A stretch of DNA of 64,000 nt from Euptelea pleiosperma (taxonomy: Eukaryota > Streptophyta > Magnoliopsida > Ranunculales > Eupteleaceae). Each line of letters begins with the position of its first letter. The stretch's first letter is position 1. Below, in pieces: positions 1-10,197 of the stretch. The notes below the pieces were generated by a model that worked only from the letters and a program-made list of their open reading frames with translations, searched no databases and was not told the origin of the DNA. The stretch spans positions 37,958,225-38,022,224 of the forward strand of contig CM068545.1 of assembly GCA_035048495.1 (NCBI GenBank). The letters are read 5' to 3'. Made by a program: the position numbers and the translations under genes.

Positions 1-166
1 TCAACTCACTGCTAAGGTTTTTCAGACAGAAACCCCTAAAAAAACTCCTTTAGGGTGCTAATCCAAGCAATCCCAAGAGTTCATGAAGGAACCAAATAAA
101 GCCTAAAGGCAAATTTCAAATATCTTTCTACAATGCTCTTTTAATAGCTATTTATAAAGTCTAAAG
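1..166. other. no identified feature
   Basis: AT-rich sequence to the left of the pack-hAT terminus. I see no exon, terminal repeat or protein similarity. If IPMDH continues upstream of the window, this is intron. Confidence 0.4.
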
Positions 167-329
167 GAAAATTTCGTCTCGGGTGGGTTGGGTAGGGTTA
201 GGGGCCAACCCGAGCCCAACCCGACCTGTAGACCATCCAACCCTAGCCTGAGCCCGAGCCCCACCCAAGGTCGGGCCTGACATTAGCCCAAGCCCAATCC
301 GATTGGGTTGGTCGGGTTAGTCGAGTTGA

Positions 330-1080
330 CACCGAGAGAAGAGGGGTCTATAGTAGAGAGAGAGAGAGAAGAAGAAGAGAGAAGTGGTAATACTGTGTAA
401 AAACTCATCTTTATCTCTAGAACAAGAATCTAGAACTTCTAACCAACTATAAAAAAATTTAACAAGAAGCAAAACAAACAATAGAATCCAAGATGCATTT
501 GAATACAACAACAAAAAACAAGGTGAAATAGAAAAAAACATAAAAATAACAATGAACAAATATAAACCCCAAATCAATCAAACAGAGAATTACGAACCCG
601 GAGAAATTTTTTTCGGATACGGCCATGGCGGAAAAGGATTTGGTTTGGGGATTAAACCCGAAAATGCATTTGTCGATGGAGAGGTCAGATTGAAGAGATC
701 TGGCGACATTGGTGCTTCCATTTAGAGCACAGCGACCTGCAACAGTGTTTTGAGCGGTAATCCGTCCGCAGACAAGGATATGATTTTGAATTAAATGCCC
801 CAACAATGCATTTGATGATCGAGAGGTTATATTTGAAGAAATCTAATGACATTGGGGCTTCCCTCCAGAGCATGACGACCTGCAATAGTGGAGAGGAACT
901 GGGGGGGTGGGGTGTAGCTTTTGCGGCATGCAATGTGTGAATCCGGCAGCCTCTGGCGGCTAGCCTTGGGGGGAAGGGGAGAGGGAAACCCTAGCTTGAT
1001 CTTGTGAATAGGAGAGAATATGGAGATCGGGGAGAGGGATTTTAATTTTAACTTTTAGGTTTTAAGTTTGACTAAATATG
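330..1080 (-). other. gene-leader-like cargo inside hAT element B
   Basis: Read on the minus strand this stretch looks like the start of a plant gene. It has a pyrimidine-rich leader with a ctagggttt motif, a short reading frame opening with ATG at 626-624, then T-rich sequence like a first intron. Open frames in the region encode short peptides with no family I recognise. The equivalent place in the related element at 59069-60064 carries different, also leader-like, sequence. This suggests captured host gene fragments, but the source gene is unknown. A purine-rich (ga)n tract lies near 355-385. Confidence 0.35.
664..890. repeat. 142-bp-spaced direct repeat in the hAT cargo
   Basis: Two imperfect copies of about 85 bp, 664-748 and 806-890, both beginning atgcatttg and both ending in gacctgcaa(c/t)agtg. 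The offset is 142 bp. They are diverged, so the duplication is not recent. Confidence 0.7.
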
Positions 1081-1096
1081 TGGATTTACTATGATG

Positions 1097-2190
1097 CAAG
1101 GAAATAATTTTCACGAAATTATCGAAATATTTCACGAAAGATTTCTATTTTCTAGGTTACCAACAGGAAAGAATACATACGTCGAAATAATGTTAAATTT
1201 CCCGAAATATTTCCATTCATGTCGAAATATTTCGCGTGAACAGTAAATTTCGATCAATTGACAGTGTAAATAAGTATTATTTCGGTCGAAATGTTTCGAC
1301 ATGTATGGAAATATTTCAATCGGAGGTAGGAAACATCTCATTTGAGTTCAAAACCGTTATAAATCTCATATTTGATCTATTCAGCCCCTTTCCATACATT
1401 TTGTTTATACAAAAGATCAATCCATTGTAGATTTTTTGGTTCGTGGATTGATCGTGAGGAAGAATCAAATCCCGTTTGGGAGTTTTTTCGAATTCAAAAT
1501 ATACATAAGGATAAAATTTCTTGCTACAAATAAATAGGTTAGGTGTAAATTCATTAAATTTATGAATCTACTAGATTTGTGCACGGATTGAAGATCGTTT
1601 AGGGTGAAAATTTAGGATTTGGGAAAAACCCCAATTTCAATGATTTTTACCCTAAACATTCATGATTGTGCATAAATTGATTATATGTTGCATAACTTAG
1701 CCCGTTCTACAAGTTGGTTGGGTTAAAAAAAATTCAAAAAAAATTAACTAATATTTTTTTTTCAAATAAAAAATTAAATAAATGTCATAAGTTAATAGTA
1801 AATAGGTTTTCTAAAATTACATATAATGTTAAGAAAATAATGTAAGTGAATAAGGATTTGTTAATATATTACTTTATGACTTCTTTATAATTAGCAATTT
1901 ATATAATTAAATTAAACCTTGACTAATTAAAGATACTTGCCGCGACATATTATAGACCATTATGGTCATTCATTTCCACATTACATATGATTGTATATTA
2001 TGGTTTGAAAGCTTATAAGTGTTTTTATGCTTGTTTCTTCATTTCCCAAACTTTCCACAACCATTTTCACAATATTTCCATCATTTCCTCATTATTTCCA
2101 TCATTTTAACAAAAAATGTATTATTTCCACGAAATATTTCCATTTTTAGATTGGTCGAAATAAACCTCGAAACCGAAATTTATTTCCTTG
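1097..2190. mobile_element. hAT-like MITE with gaaatatttc motifs
   Basis: The left end is caaggaaataa and the right end is its near inverted copy ttatttccttg. Both are flanked by a perfect 8-bp direct repeat, ctatgatg (1089-1096 and 2191-2198). CAAGG ends with an 8-bp duplication fit the hAT superfamily. About 250 bp inside the left end and 150 bp inside the right end are filled with variants of the palindrome cgaaatatttcg. No transposase is present, so it is non-autonomous at 1094 bp. The chromovirus inserted 20 bp beyond its right end. Confidence 0.8.
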
Positions 2191-2205
2191 CTATGATGTA
2201 TAACC

Positions 2206-2210
2206 ATGTA
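2206..2210. repeat. chromovirus target-site duplication, left (atgta)
   Basis: The 5-bp sequence atgta directly before the 5' LTR is repeated at 11006-11010 directly after the 3' LTR. This fixes both element ends. Confidence 0.95.
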
Positions 2211-2437
2211 TGTAATGATCCTATTTCTAGCAATATTATAGTAGACTTTTTATAATACTTTGAACATTATATGTATGCCATATTAAAGGTCTCAACAATA
2301 GCTTTCTATCGGTATCAAGTTCGTCCAAATCGGACGTGCGAGTCAAAAGTTATTGTGTTTAGTTCTAGGCAACATTTTAAGTTTTTATTAAAATTCAAAA
2401 AAAAAAAAAAAAAAAAAAGACAATTTTCAAAATTATA

Positions 2438-2448
2438 GTCCCACATCG
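2438..2448 (+). promoter_or_regulatory. snRNA-type upstream sequence element (USE) in the 5' LTR
   Basis: gtcccacatcg is a perfect match to RTCCCACATCG, the USE of plant spliceosomal snRNA genes. Exactly 33 bp separate it from the TATA box at 2482, which is the spacing class of pol II-type plant snRNA promoters. The same arrangement is in the 3' LTR. Confidence 0.7.
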
Positions 2449-2481
2449 GTTAAAAATAAAAAGTTATGAGTTCTCAACCTC

Positions 2482-2489
2482 TATAAATA
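2482..2489 (+). promoter_or_regulatory. TATA box of the 5' LTR
   Basis: tataaata in the context cctctataaatacaagg. Transcription would be expected to begin about 30 bp downstream, near 2510-2515. Confidence 0.75.
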
Positions 2490-2735
2490 CAAGGCCATGC
2501 CTTGAGAAAATTACATCAATTTGAGTATTTGCATTCTAACCCCTGAGGTAAGAATATTTGCAAAAAAGTCCCTCAACTAGAAGAAATTCTAGAAAATTCT
2601 CAGGAATTCCTGAAAATATTCAGGAGGTCCTTTGAAAAGTTTTTTTTTGTGGGGCCTACTGCCTCGAGATACGTGCTACCTCGAGATTCGCATCGTACGA
2701 GGTTCAAAGATTTTGGGATTCTAGCGTATTCACTG

Positions 2736-3875
2736 GTAAGTACATAGTTATTTATTTTATGCATTTATTTATTTAATTAATTAATTATTATTTATTTATT
2801 TATTTAATTGATTAATTATTATTTATTTGTAAATATTATTTTTATTTTTTATTTTTTTGAAATAGTAGAAAATTCACAGAATATTGTAGAAAAATTCTAG
2901 AAAATTCTATTATTTTTGGGGAAAATGTCTGAAAATGCTATTCTTGTTATCTGTTAAATTTTAGCAAGGAAAAATCCCAATTCTTTTATTTTCCACATAA
3001 AATGTGTAAATGCATTGATAATTTCTTGTAATCTTAAAAATATGAAATTATGATAGATGAGGACATGTGTAATCTATTTAGTTAGATGAAGTCATGCTCA
3101 AATTCATTTAAAATGAGATATATGTGTTTTTCATCCGTTTTATGTATTCGTTTTCTAAGATATTAATAGGGCTTAAATGTTCTTATTTTTAGTTTCAAAA
3201 TGCAAAAATAGGAATGCTATGCATGTAAAGATGTTTCTACAAACATTATTATTTTATGTATATAAATACGATTGATGACACGAATAAGAACGTGATTGGG
3301 AATGTGGAATATCAGATTAGTTGGAATCAGGCGTTGTCTCATTTCTTCGAGACCCCTTGGGGTTTTAGTCCCCTAAAGCATCAGGCGTTGTCTTATTTCC
3401 TTAAGACCCCTTGGGGTTCCAGTCCCCTAAAGAAGAGGCGTTGTCTCATTCATGAGACCCCTCGGGTATTTATACCTAAAAGAAAATTAGGGAATCCGGA
3501 GAGAGGATACCTAATGAAACAATTAGTGTGCACATTAGGGAGTTTACTTGTGGACTAGAAGTGTTGACATCGTACACTATGACCGATGGAATGTTGGTAC
3601 GAAATACATCAGAATTGATAGTTTGACTTTATAGAAATGGTCACGGGTATTCCGATAAGAGAAAGGTTGACTATTATATGAAAAGACTTCATTGTATTCG
3701 AAGTTATACGTAAGTAATTGATGGAGAGTTGAGTTTTATCGAATTACATGTGAAATACATTTGCAAATTGTATTTGTTTTAAAATAAACAAAAGTCGCTG
3801 ATTTAAGTGGATTTTACGCATGAAGAATGTACTTACTGGGCCCTAGCTCATCGTTTTAAAATGTTTTGTTTTCAG
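2736..3875 (+). other. candidate intron inside the 5' LTR
   Basis: A strong donor, ctg|gtaagta (2736), and a strong acceptor with T-rich tract, tgttttcag|g (3875), frame 1140 bp of AT-rich sequence downstream of the TATA box. Both sites are conserved in the 3' LTR (9461 and 10589). A second donor-like site, gag|gtaaga, is at 2548. Splicing is inferred only. Confidence 0.35.
3328..3483 (+). repeat. 54-bp tandem repeat in the 5' LTR
   Basis: Units at 3328-3381, 3382-3435 and a diverged third at about 3436-3483. Each starts (c)aggcgttgtct and carries agaccccttgggg. The period is a multiple of three, so an open frame of 100 codons (3256-3558) runs through it. Confidence 0.85.
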
Positions 3876-4294
3876 GAAAGGATAAGGGGAAGTTGGACTG
3901 ATGCTTCCAGCATTTCTGTTGATAGACTTGTGCTTTTGACGATGTTATATTTTGTTTAATTCTTCTATCTTGTAGAAGGATACATGAGTTATGTAGGTCC
4001 TTTGACCGTTTAGTAACATGTATTTGGGAGTACGATATATATACAATGTTTTCTTTTGGATGGGCATATTACGGTTTTGTTTGAAGTAAGACATCCTCTA
4101 ACATTATTAATGTGTCAATGAAGTGCGTTTCGTCTTATGAATTGTTTAAACAAAATGAAAAAAAATTATCCGGTGTATTTCCGCTGCATCGTGATACCAG
4201 TTTTGTTTAACTGTTCGTTTGTATGATCAGATCGCGCCTCAAGATACGAGAAAGGTCGATATGACCTAATATCGGATTTGGGGGCGTGACAGCT

Positions 4295-4306
4295 TGGTAT
4301 CAGAGC
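4295..4306 (+). other. primer binding site (initiator Met tRNA)
   Basis: tggtatcagagc, complementary to the 3' end of plant initiator methionine tRNA, 3 bp after the 5' LTR. It primes minus-strand DNA synthesis. Confidence 0.93.
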
Positions 4307-4508
4307 TTTAGGTTATAAGTCCTCGGAAACATAGTACCTTAGCCAAATTGAATAATACATTTTCATCAAATCATATATTAATTAAGATCATAATACAACC
4401 TTACGAATGGAGAACTAACAAGATAAAGAACATCATAATACGATTCCTTGTTATTTTTAAAACTATTTATTGTGCGCGTCCCTAACTCGTCCTTTTGTTA
4501 TAAAGGCA

Positions 4509-7500
4509 ATGAGAAGTGGAAGAAGCAGAGGTAAGAATACCTCACGTACGCCTACTCCAGAGGTAGGTGCGGAGGCTCAGTTAGCCGGCGTTTACACGGC
4601 TTTGGGTCATATCACTGCTGCCTTGGACCGGCATGTTCAGGAGGTTCGTCCCGAGCCAGCTCGTGCTCGTCCGGACGATAGTTTGCGAGAGTTCCAACGA
4701 CTACGAGCGCCGGAGTTCAGAGGTCTTCCTGAACCAATGGAAGCCGAGGGGTGGTTACGTGAGGTAGATAGGATTTTTCGGGCTATGAGATGCCCTGAGG
4801 ACCGTAAGGTGGAGTTGGCCACCTTTATGTTGAAGGGCGATGCTATGACTTGGTGGGACATGGTGCGTTCCATGAGAGACGATGTGGTCCTCCCATGGGA
4901 AGACTTTAGGGGACTATTTCTGGAGAAGTACTTCCCCGTTTCTGTCCGAGATCAGCTCGAGGCAGACTTCTTGGCCCTCGAGCAGGGTTCCATGACTGTG
5001 GCACAGTATGTGACCCAGTTTGATCGTTTGGCAGCTTATGCACCACACATCATCTCGACAGAGGAGAGAAAGGCGAAGAGATTTCAGGCGGGCCTCAAGT
5101 CTGGAATTAGGAGGATGATTGTGGGTCAGTTGATTCATGTGTATGCCACCACCGTAGAGATGGCATTGGCGCTGGAGAAGGATACCAGCGATTTCCTGAA
5201 GGATCGTACAGATCCTAAGGGAAAGGGTCGAGTTGCACCTACTGCTCCCCAGAGATATTCGGATTTAGCTAAGAAGCCGAAGTTATCTGTTCCTACCATT
5301 GCTGCATACCCGATCAACTCCGCCCCTCCTAATCAGATTGTGCGAGCAGATAGGCGTTGTTACAACTGCAATGGTGTAGGACACTTACAGAGGCACTGCC
5401 CTTGTGCACCATATCAGAAGCCTGCGGGCAATACTCAGAGGCCGAATATACCGGGGCGAGTCTTTGCCATTACACGGCAGGATGCGTGTGCATCCAAGAA
5501 TGTGGTAGAAGGTACTCTTCTGATCTCACACTTGTATGCTAAAGTGTTGATTGATTCGGGTTCTACCCATTCTTTTGTATCTATTACATTTGCATATGCT
5601 TTAGGCTTTGAATTCGAGTCATTAGATTTTATGCTTACTGTATCTACACCTCTAGGAGGGAACTGTATTGTAGATCAAATGTGTAAGAATTGTTTGATTC
5701 GGATAGGAGATCATGATTTGATTGCTGACTTGATCCTATTAGAGATGACGGATGTGGACGTTATTCTTGGGATGGACTGGCTGTCAGCATATCATGCGAC
5801 AGTGGATTGTTATGCGAAGAGGGTGACGTTCCAGATACCGGGACAGTCTCCTTTTCAGTTTGTGGGTGCAAAATTATCACCCCATGCATCAGTAGTATCG
5901 GCCTTACGTGTTTATAAGAAACGTCGGGCCGATTGTACTAGTTTCCTTGCCTTTCTAGAGGGGGAAGAGAGCAAGAGGGTACAAATGGAGCAGATTCTTG
6001 TAGTTAGTGAGTTCAAGGATATCTTTCCAGAGGAACTACCAGGATTGCCTCCAAAGAGAGAAGTTGAGTTTTCCATTGAGCTTATGCCAGGGACTTCACC
6101 TATTTCTAAGGCGCCATACAGAATGGCACCTGCAGAGCTCAAGGAACTGAAGGTTCAGGTGGAAGACTTAGCAACTAAGGGCTTCATAAGACCAAGTGTC
6201 TCCCCTTGGGGCGCTCTAGTCCTGTTCGTGAAGAAGAAAGACGGTTCCCTGAGGATGTGCATCGACTACAGACAAATCAACAAGGTCACGGTGAAGAATA
6301 AATACCCTTTGCCGCGGATTGATGATCTGTTTGACCAGTTGAGGGGAGCCCATTACTTTTCGAAGATAGACTTGAAGTCTGGGTATCATCAGCTCAGAGT
6401 GAAAGATGAGGATATCTCGAAGACAGCATTTCAGACACGGTATGGCCATTATGAATTTCTAGTCATGCCATTCGGATTGACGAATGCTCCAGCCGCATTC
6501 ATGGATCTGATGAACCGGATCTTCCGATTGTACCTCCATCAGTTCATCATCGTCTTTATTGATGATATCCTGATCTACTCACGGACTCAAGAACAGCATG
6601 AGCAGCATCTGCGACTAGCCCTACAGACGTTGAGAGATCATCGACTCTATGCCAAGTTCAGTAAATGTGAATTCTGGCAAGAAGATGTAAAGTTCTTGGG
6701 TCATGTTATTTCCGGGGAGGGAATCTCAGTTGATCCGTCGAAGGTTGAAGCAGTGTTGAACTGGGAGCCGCCGAGCAGTGTTACTGAAATTCGGAGTTTC
6801 CTGGGTTTGGCGGGCTACTATCGGAGGTTCATTGATGGATTCTCCAGCATTGCTACCCCGATGACACGCCTCACACGGAAGGGTGTAAAGTTCGAGTGGG
6901 ACGAGAAGTGTTCTTCTGCCTTTGAAGAGCTGAAGACTCGTCTAACTACTTCACCTGTTCTGACAATTCCGTCTGATGAGGGGGGCTTTGTCATTTACAG
7001 TGATGCATCATTGAAGGGACTAGGTTGTGTCTTGATGCAGAATGGGAATGTGATCGCTTATGCTTCGAGACAGTTGAAGATTCATGAGCAGAATTACCCT
7101 ACCCACGACCTTGAGCTTGCAGCAGTTGTCTTTGCGCTAAAGATTTGGCGTCATTACCTCTACGGCGAGAAGTTCGAGCTATATTCTGATCACAAGAGCT
7201 TGAAATACATTTTCACTCAAAGGGAGCTGAACATGAGGCAGAGACGATGGATGGAGTTCCTGAAGGACTATGACTTCACTCTCCAGTACCACCCAGGCAA
7301 GGCCAATGTTGTGGCAGATGCACTAAGCCGAAAACAGAGTGGGACTATATTTTGCCTTTTGGGCCAGGAGGTAGAATGGCCGGATGTTGAGGGGGACCGT
7401 GAACCTCAGATTTCGACACAGTACCCCAAGATCCTTGTCTCACACTTGGTGGTTGAACCCTCTTTGATTAGAAGGATTATAGAGGCACAACATGGGAAGG

Positions 7501-8888
7501 GAGGGTCTGATGCCGTCCGCCATACTATCTCGAAGGAGGAGTGGACTTTACACTCAGATGGCAGTCTAAGGTACCGTGAGAGGTTGTGGGTACCTGAAGA
7601 CAATGATGACCTGAAACGGGAGATTCTCGATGAGGCTCACTGTACTCGTTACACAATACATCCAGGCAGCTCTAAGATGTACCAAGACTTACGTAGGCAG
7701 TTTTGGTGGAATAACATGAAGAGGGAGATTGCTCAATATGTGTCGAGATGCCTAACATGTCAGCAGATCAAGGTAGAGCATTAGAAACCAGGAGGCACCC
7801 TGCAGCCTCTACCTATCCCAGAGTGGAAGTGGGATAATGTGTCAATGGATTTTGTGATGGGTCTACCTAAGACTCGTCAGAACCATGACTCCATTTGGGT
7901 AATCGTGGACAGATTGACGAAGTCTGCTCATTTCTTGGCTGTCAGAGCTACTCACAGTGTCGATGATCTGAGCAGATTGTACGTCAAAGAAATTGTCAAA
8001 CTACACGGTATCCCAGTCTCCATTGTGTCTGATAGAGATCCGAAGTTCACCTCGAAGTTCTGGAAGAGTTTTCAGAGTGCCTTCGGGACAAAGTTGAATT
8101 TTAGTTTAGCTTTTCACCCTCAAACAGACGGGCAAACAGAGCGAGTGAATCAAATCTTAGAAGATTTACTCAGAGCTTGTATAATGGACTTTAAGGGCAG
8201 TTGGGAGGATCACTTGCCGCTTGTGGAGTTCGCATACAATAATAGCCATCAGTCGAGCATCGGCATGGCACCCTATGAGGCTCTGTACGGAAGGCCTTGT
8301 AGATCTCCAGTGTGCTGGGCAGAAGTCGGAGAGAGAAGCTTGCTTGGTCCTGAGGTGGTGCAGGAGACCACTGAGAAGATCGGGATCATTCGAGAACGTC
8401 TCCTTGCGGCGCAGAGTCGGCAAAAGTCTTATGCTAATCTGCATCGCCGTAAGCTTGAGTTCTCCATCGGCGACCATGTCTTCTTGAAGGTATCGCCAGT
8501 CAGAGGAGTGATGAGGTTCGGCAAGAAAGGGAAGCTAGCACCGAGGTTCATTGGACCTTTCTTGGTCCTTGATAGGATTGGTGAGGTTGCCTATCGCTTA
8601 GCTTTGCCTACTCAGTTGGCCGGAGTTCACGACGTCTTCCATGTCTCGATGCTTCGCAAGTATGAGCCGGATCCATCTCACGTGCTTGATTGGAAGTCTT
8701 TAAAGCTCCGAGAGGATGTTTCATATGTTGAACAACCTGTCTGTATCCTTGCCACGAAAGAACAAGTGTTGCGCACTAAAGTGATCCCCTTAGTGAAGGT
8801 GTTGTGGCAACACCACAACATTAAGGATGTCTCTTGGGAACTGGAGGCTGACGTCAGAGAGAAGTATCCACTTTTGTTCTCGGATTAG
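4509..8888 (+). pseudogene. chromovirus gag-pol polyprotein with one in-frame stop
   Basis: One frame of 1460 codons from the ATG at 4509, broken only by TAG at 7782-7784 (codon 1092). Domains in order: retrotransposon gag (about 80-190, with the TWWDMV core); CCHC knuckle [14 protein letters not shown] (284-297); aspartic protease with DSG at 349-351; reverse transcriptase with FIDD, catalytic DD at 685-686; RNase H starting YSDAS with D832; integrase HHCC region ending CLTC just before the stop; integrase D,D,E core with VSDRDPKF and HPQTDGQTERVNQ; and a C-terminal chromodomain-like segment (about 1400-1459, core PLVKVLWQ). The stop lies between the integrase zinc region and its catalytic core. 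It would leave protease, RT and RNase H translatable but remove integrase activity. A TTG-started extension to 4470 is unlikely to be used. Confidence 0.93.
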
Positions 8889-8920
8889 GCATGTCTAATT
8901 TCGAGGACGAAATTCCTTAC

Positions 8921-8933
8921 AAGGAGGGTGGGA
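8921..8933 (+). other. polypurine tract of the chromovirus
   Basis: aaggagggtggga directly before the 3' LTR, the plus-strand primer. It follows the tcgaggacgaaatt motif often seen at this place in Del/Tekay elements. Confidence 0.88.
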
Positions 8934-9162
8934 TGTAATGATCCTATTTTTAGCAATATTATAGTAGACTTTTTATAATACTTTGAACATTATATGTATG
9001 CCATTTTAAAGGTCTCAACAATAGCTTTCTATCGGTATCAAGTTCGTCCAAATCGGACGTGCGAGTCAAAAGTTATTGTGTTTAGTTCTGGGCAACATTT
9101 TAAGTTTTTATTAAAATTCAAAAAAAAAAAAAGAAAAAAGAAAGACAATTTTCAAAATTATA

Positions 9163-9214
9163 GTCCCACATCGGTTAAAAATAAAAAGTTATGAGTTCTC
9201 AACCTCTATAAATA
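9163..9214 (+). promoter_or_regulatory. USE plus TATA box in the 3' LTR
   Basis: gtcccacatcg at 9163-9173 and tataaata at 9207-9214, again 33 bp apart. This copy could drive read-out transcription into the flanking DNA at 11006 and beyond. Confidence 0.68.
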
Positions 9215-10041
9215 CAAGGCCATGCCTTGAGAAAATTACATCAATTTGGGTATTTGCATTCTAACCCCTGAGGTAAGAATATTTGCAAAAAAGTCCTTCA
9301 ACTAGAAGAAATTCTAGAAAATTCCCAAGAATTCCTGAAAATATTCAGGAGGTTCTTTGAAAAGTTTTTTTTTGTGGGGCCTACTGCCTCGAGATACGTG
9401 CTACCTCGAGATTCGCATCGTACGAGGTTCAAAGATTTTGGGATTCTAGCGTATTCACTGGTAAGTACATAGTTATTTATTTTATGCATTTATTTATTTA
9501 ATTAATTAATTATTATTTATTTATTTATTTAATTGATTAATTATTATTTATTTATTTATTTATTTATAAATATTATTTTTATTTTTTATTTTTTTGAAAT
9601 AGTAGAAAATTCACAGAATATTGTAGAAAAATTCTAGAAAATTCTATTATTTTTGGGGAAAATGCTATTCTTGTTATCTGTTAAATTTTAGCAAGGAAAA
9701 ATCCCAATTCTTTTATTTTCCACATAAAATGTGTAAATGCATTGATAATTTCTTGTAATCTTAAAAACATGAAATTATGATAGATGAGGACATGTGTAAT
9801 CTATTTAGTTAGATGAAGTCATGCTCAAATTCATTTAAAATGAGATATATGTGTTTTTCATCCGTTTTCTAAGATATTAATAGGGCTTAAATGTTCTTAT
9901 GTTTAGTTTCAAAATGCAAAAATAGGAATGCTATGCATGTAAAGATGTTTCTACAAACATTATTATTTTATGTATATAAATACGATTGATGACACGAATA
10001 AGAACGTGATTGGGAATGTGGAATATCAGATTAGTTGGAAT

Positions 10042-10197
10042 CAGGCGTTGTCTCATTTCTTCGAGACCCCTTGGGGTTTTAGTCCCCTAAAGCATCAGGC
10101 GTTGTCTTATTTCCTTAAGACCCCTTGGGGTTCCAGTCCCCTAAAGAAGAGGCGTTGTCTCATTCATGAGACCCCTCGGGTATTTATACCTAAAAGA
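10042..10197 (+). repeat. 54-bp tandem repeat in the 3' LTR
   Basis: Units at 10042-10095, 10096-10149 and about 10150-10197, matching those in the 5' LTR. The overlapping 100-codon frame (9970-10272) has the same translation as its partner. Confidence 0.85.

Larger units (their letters stand above)
2211..4291 (+). repeat. 5' LTR of the chromovirus
   Basis: Begins tgtaatgatcc and ends gggggcgtgaca. It holds an A-rich tract (near 2397-2418), an snRNA-type upstream element and TATA box, candidate splice sites, AT-rich tttatttaatt arrays (2750-2850) and a 54-bp tandem repeat. Relative to the 3' LTR it has an extra 10 bp near 2930 and 13 bp near 3140, and lacks about 12 bp of the tttattta array. 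Confidence 0.95.

Noticed and set aside
2397..2418. A-rich tract as the 3' end of a SINE or retrogene
   Set aside because: It is within the LTR and repeated in its partner; no tRNA-like promoter boxes were seen.
3256..3558. 100-codon open frame in the LTR as a host gene
   Set aside because: It lies wholly within a repeated LTR, consists largely of the 54-bp repeat and resembles no protein I know; kept as a repeat.
8166..8477. 103-codon minus-strand frame in the chromovirus
   Set aside because: Antisense shadow of the integrase coding strand; other frames over 4637-7603 on the minus strand are the same kind.
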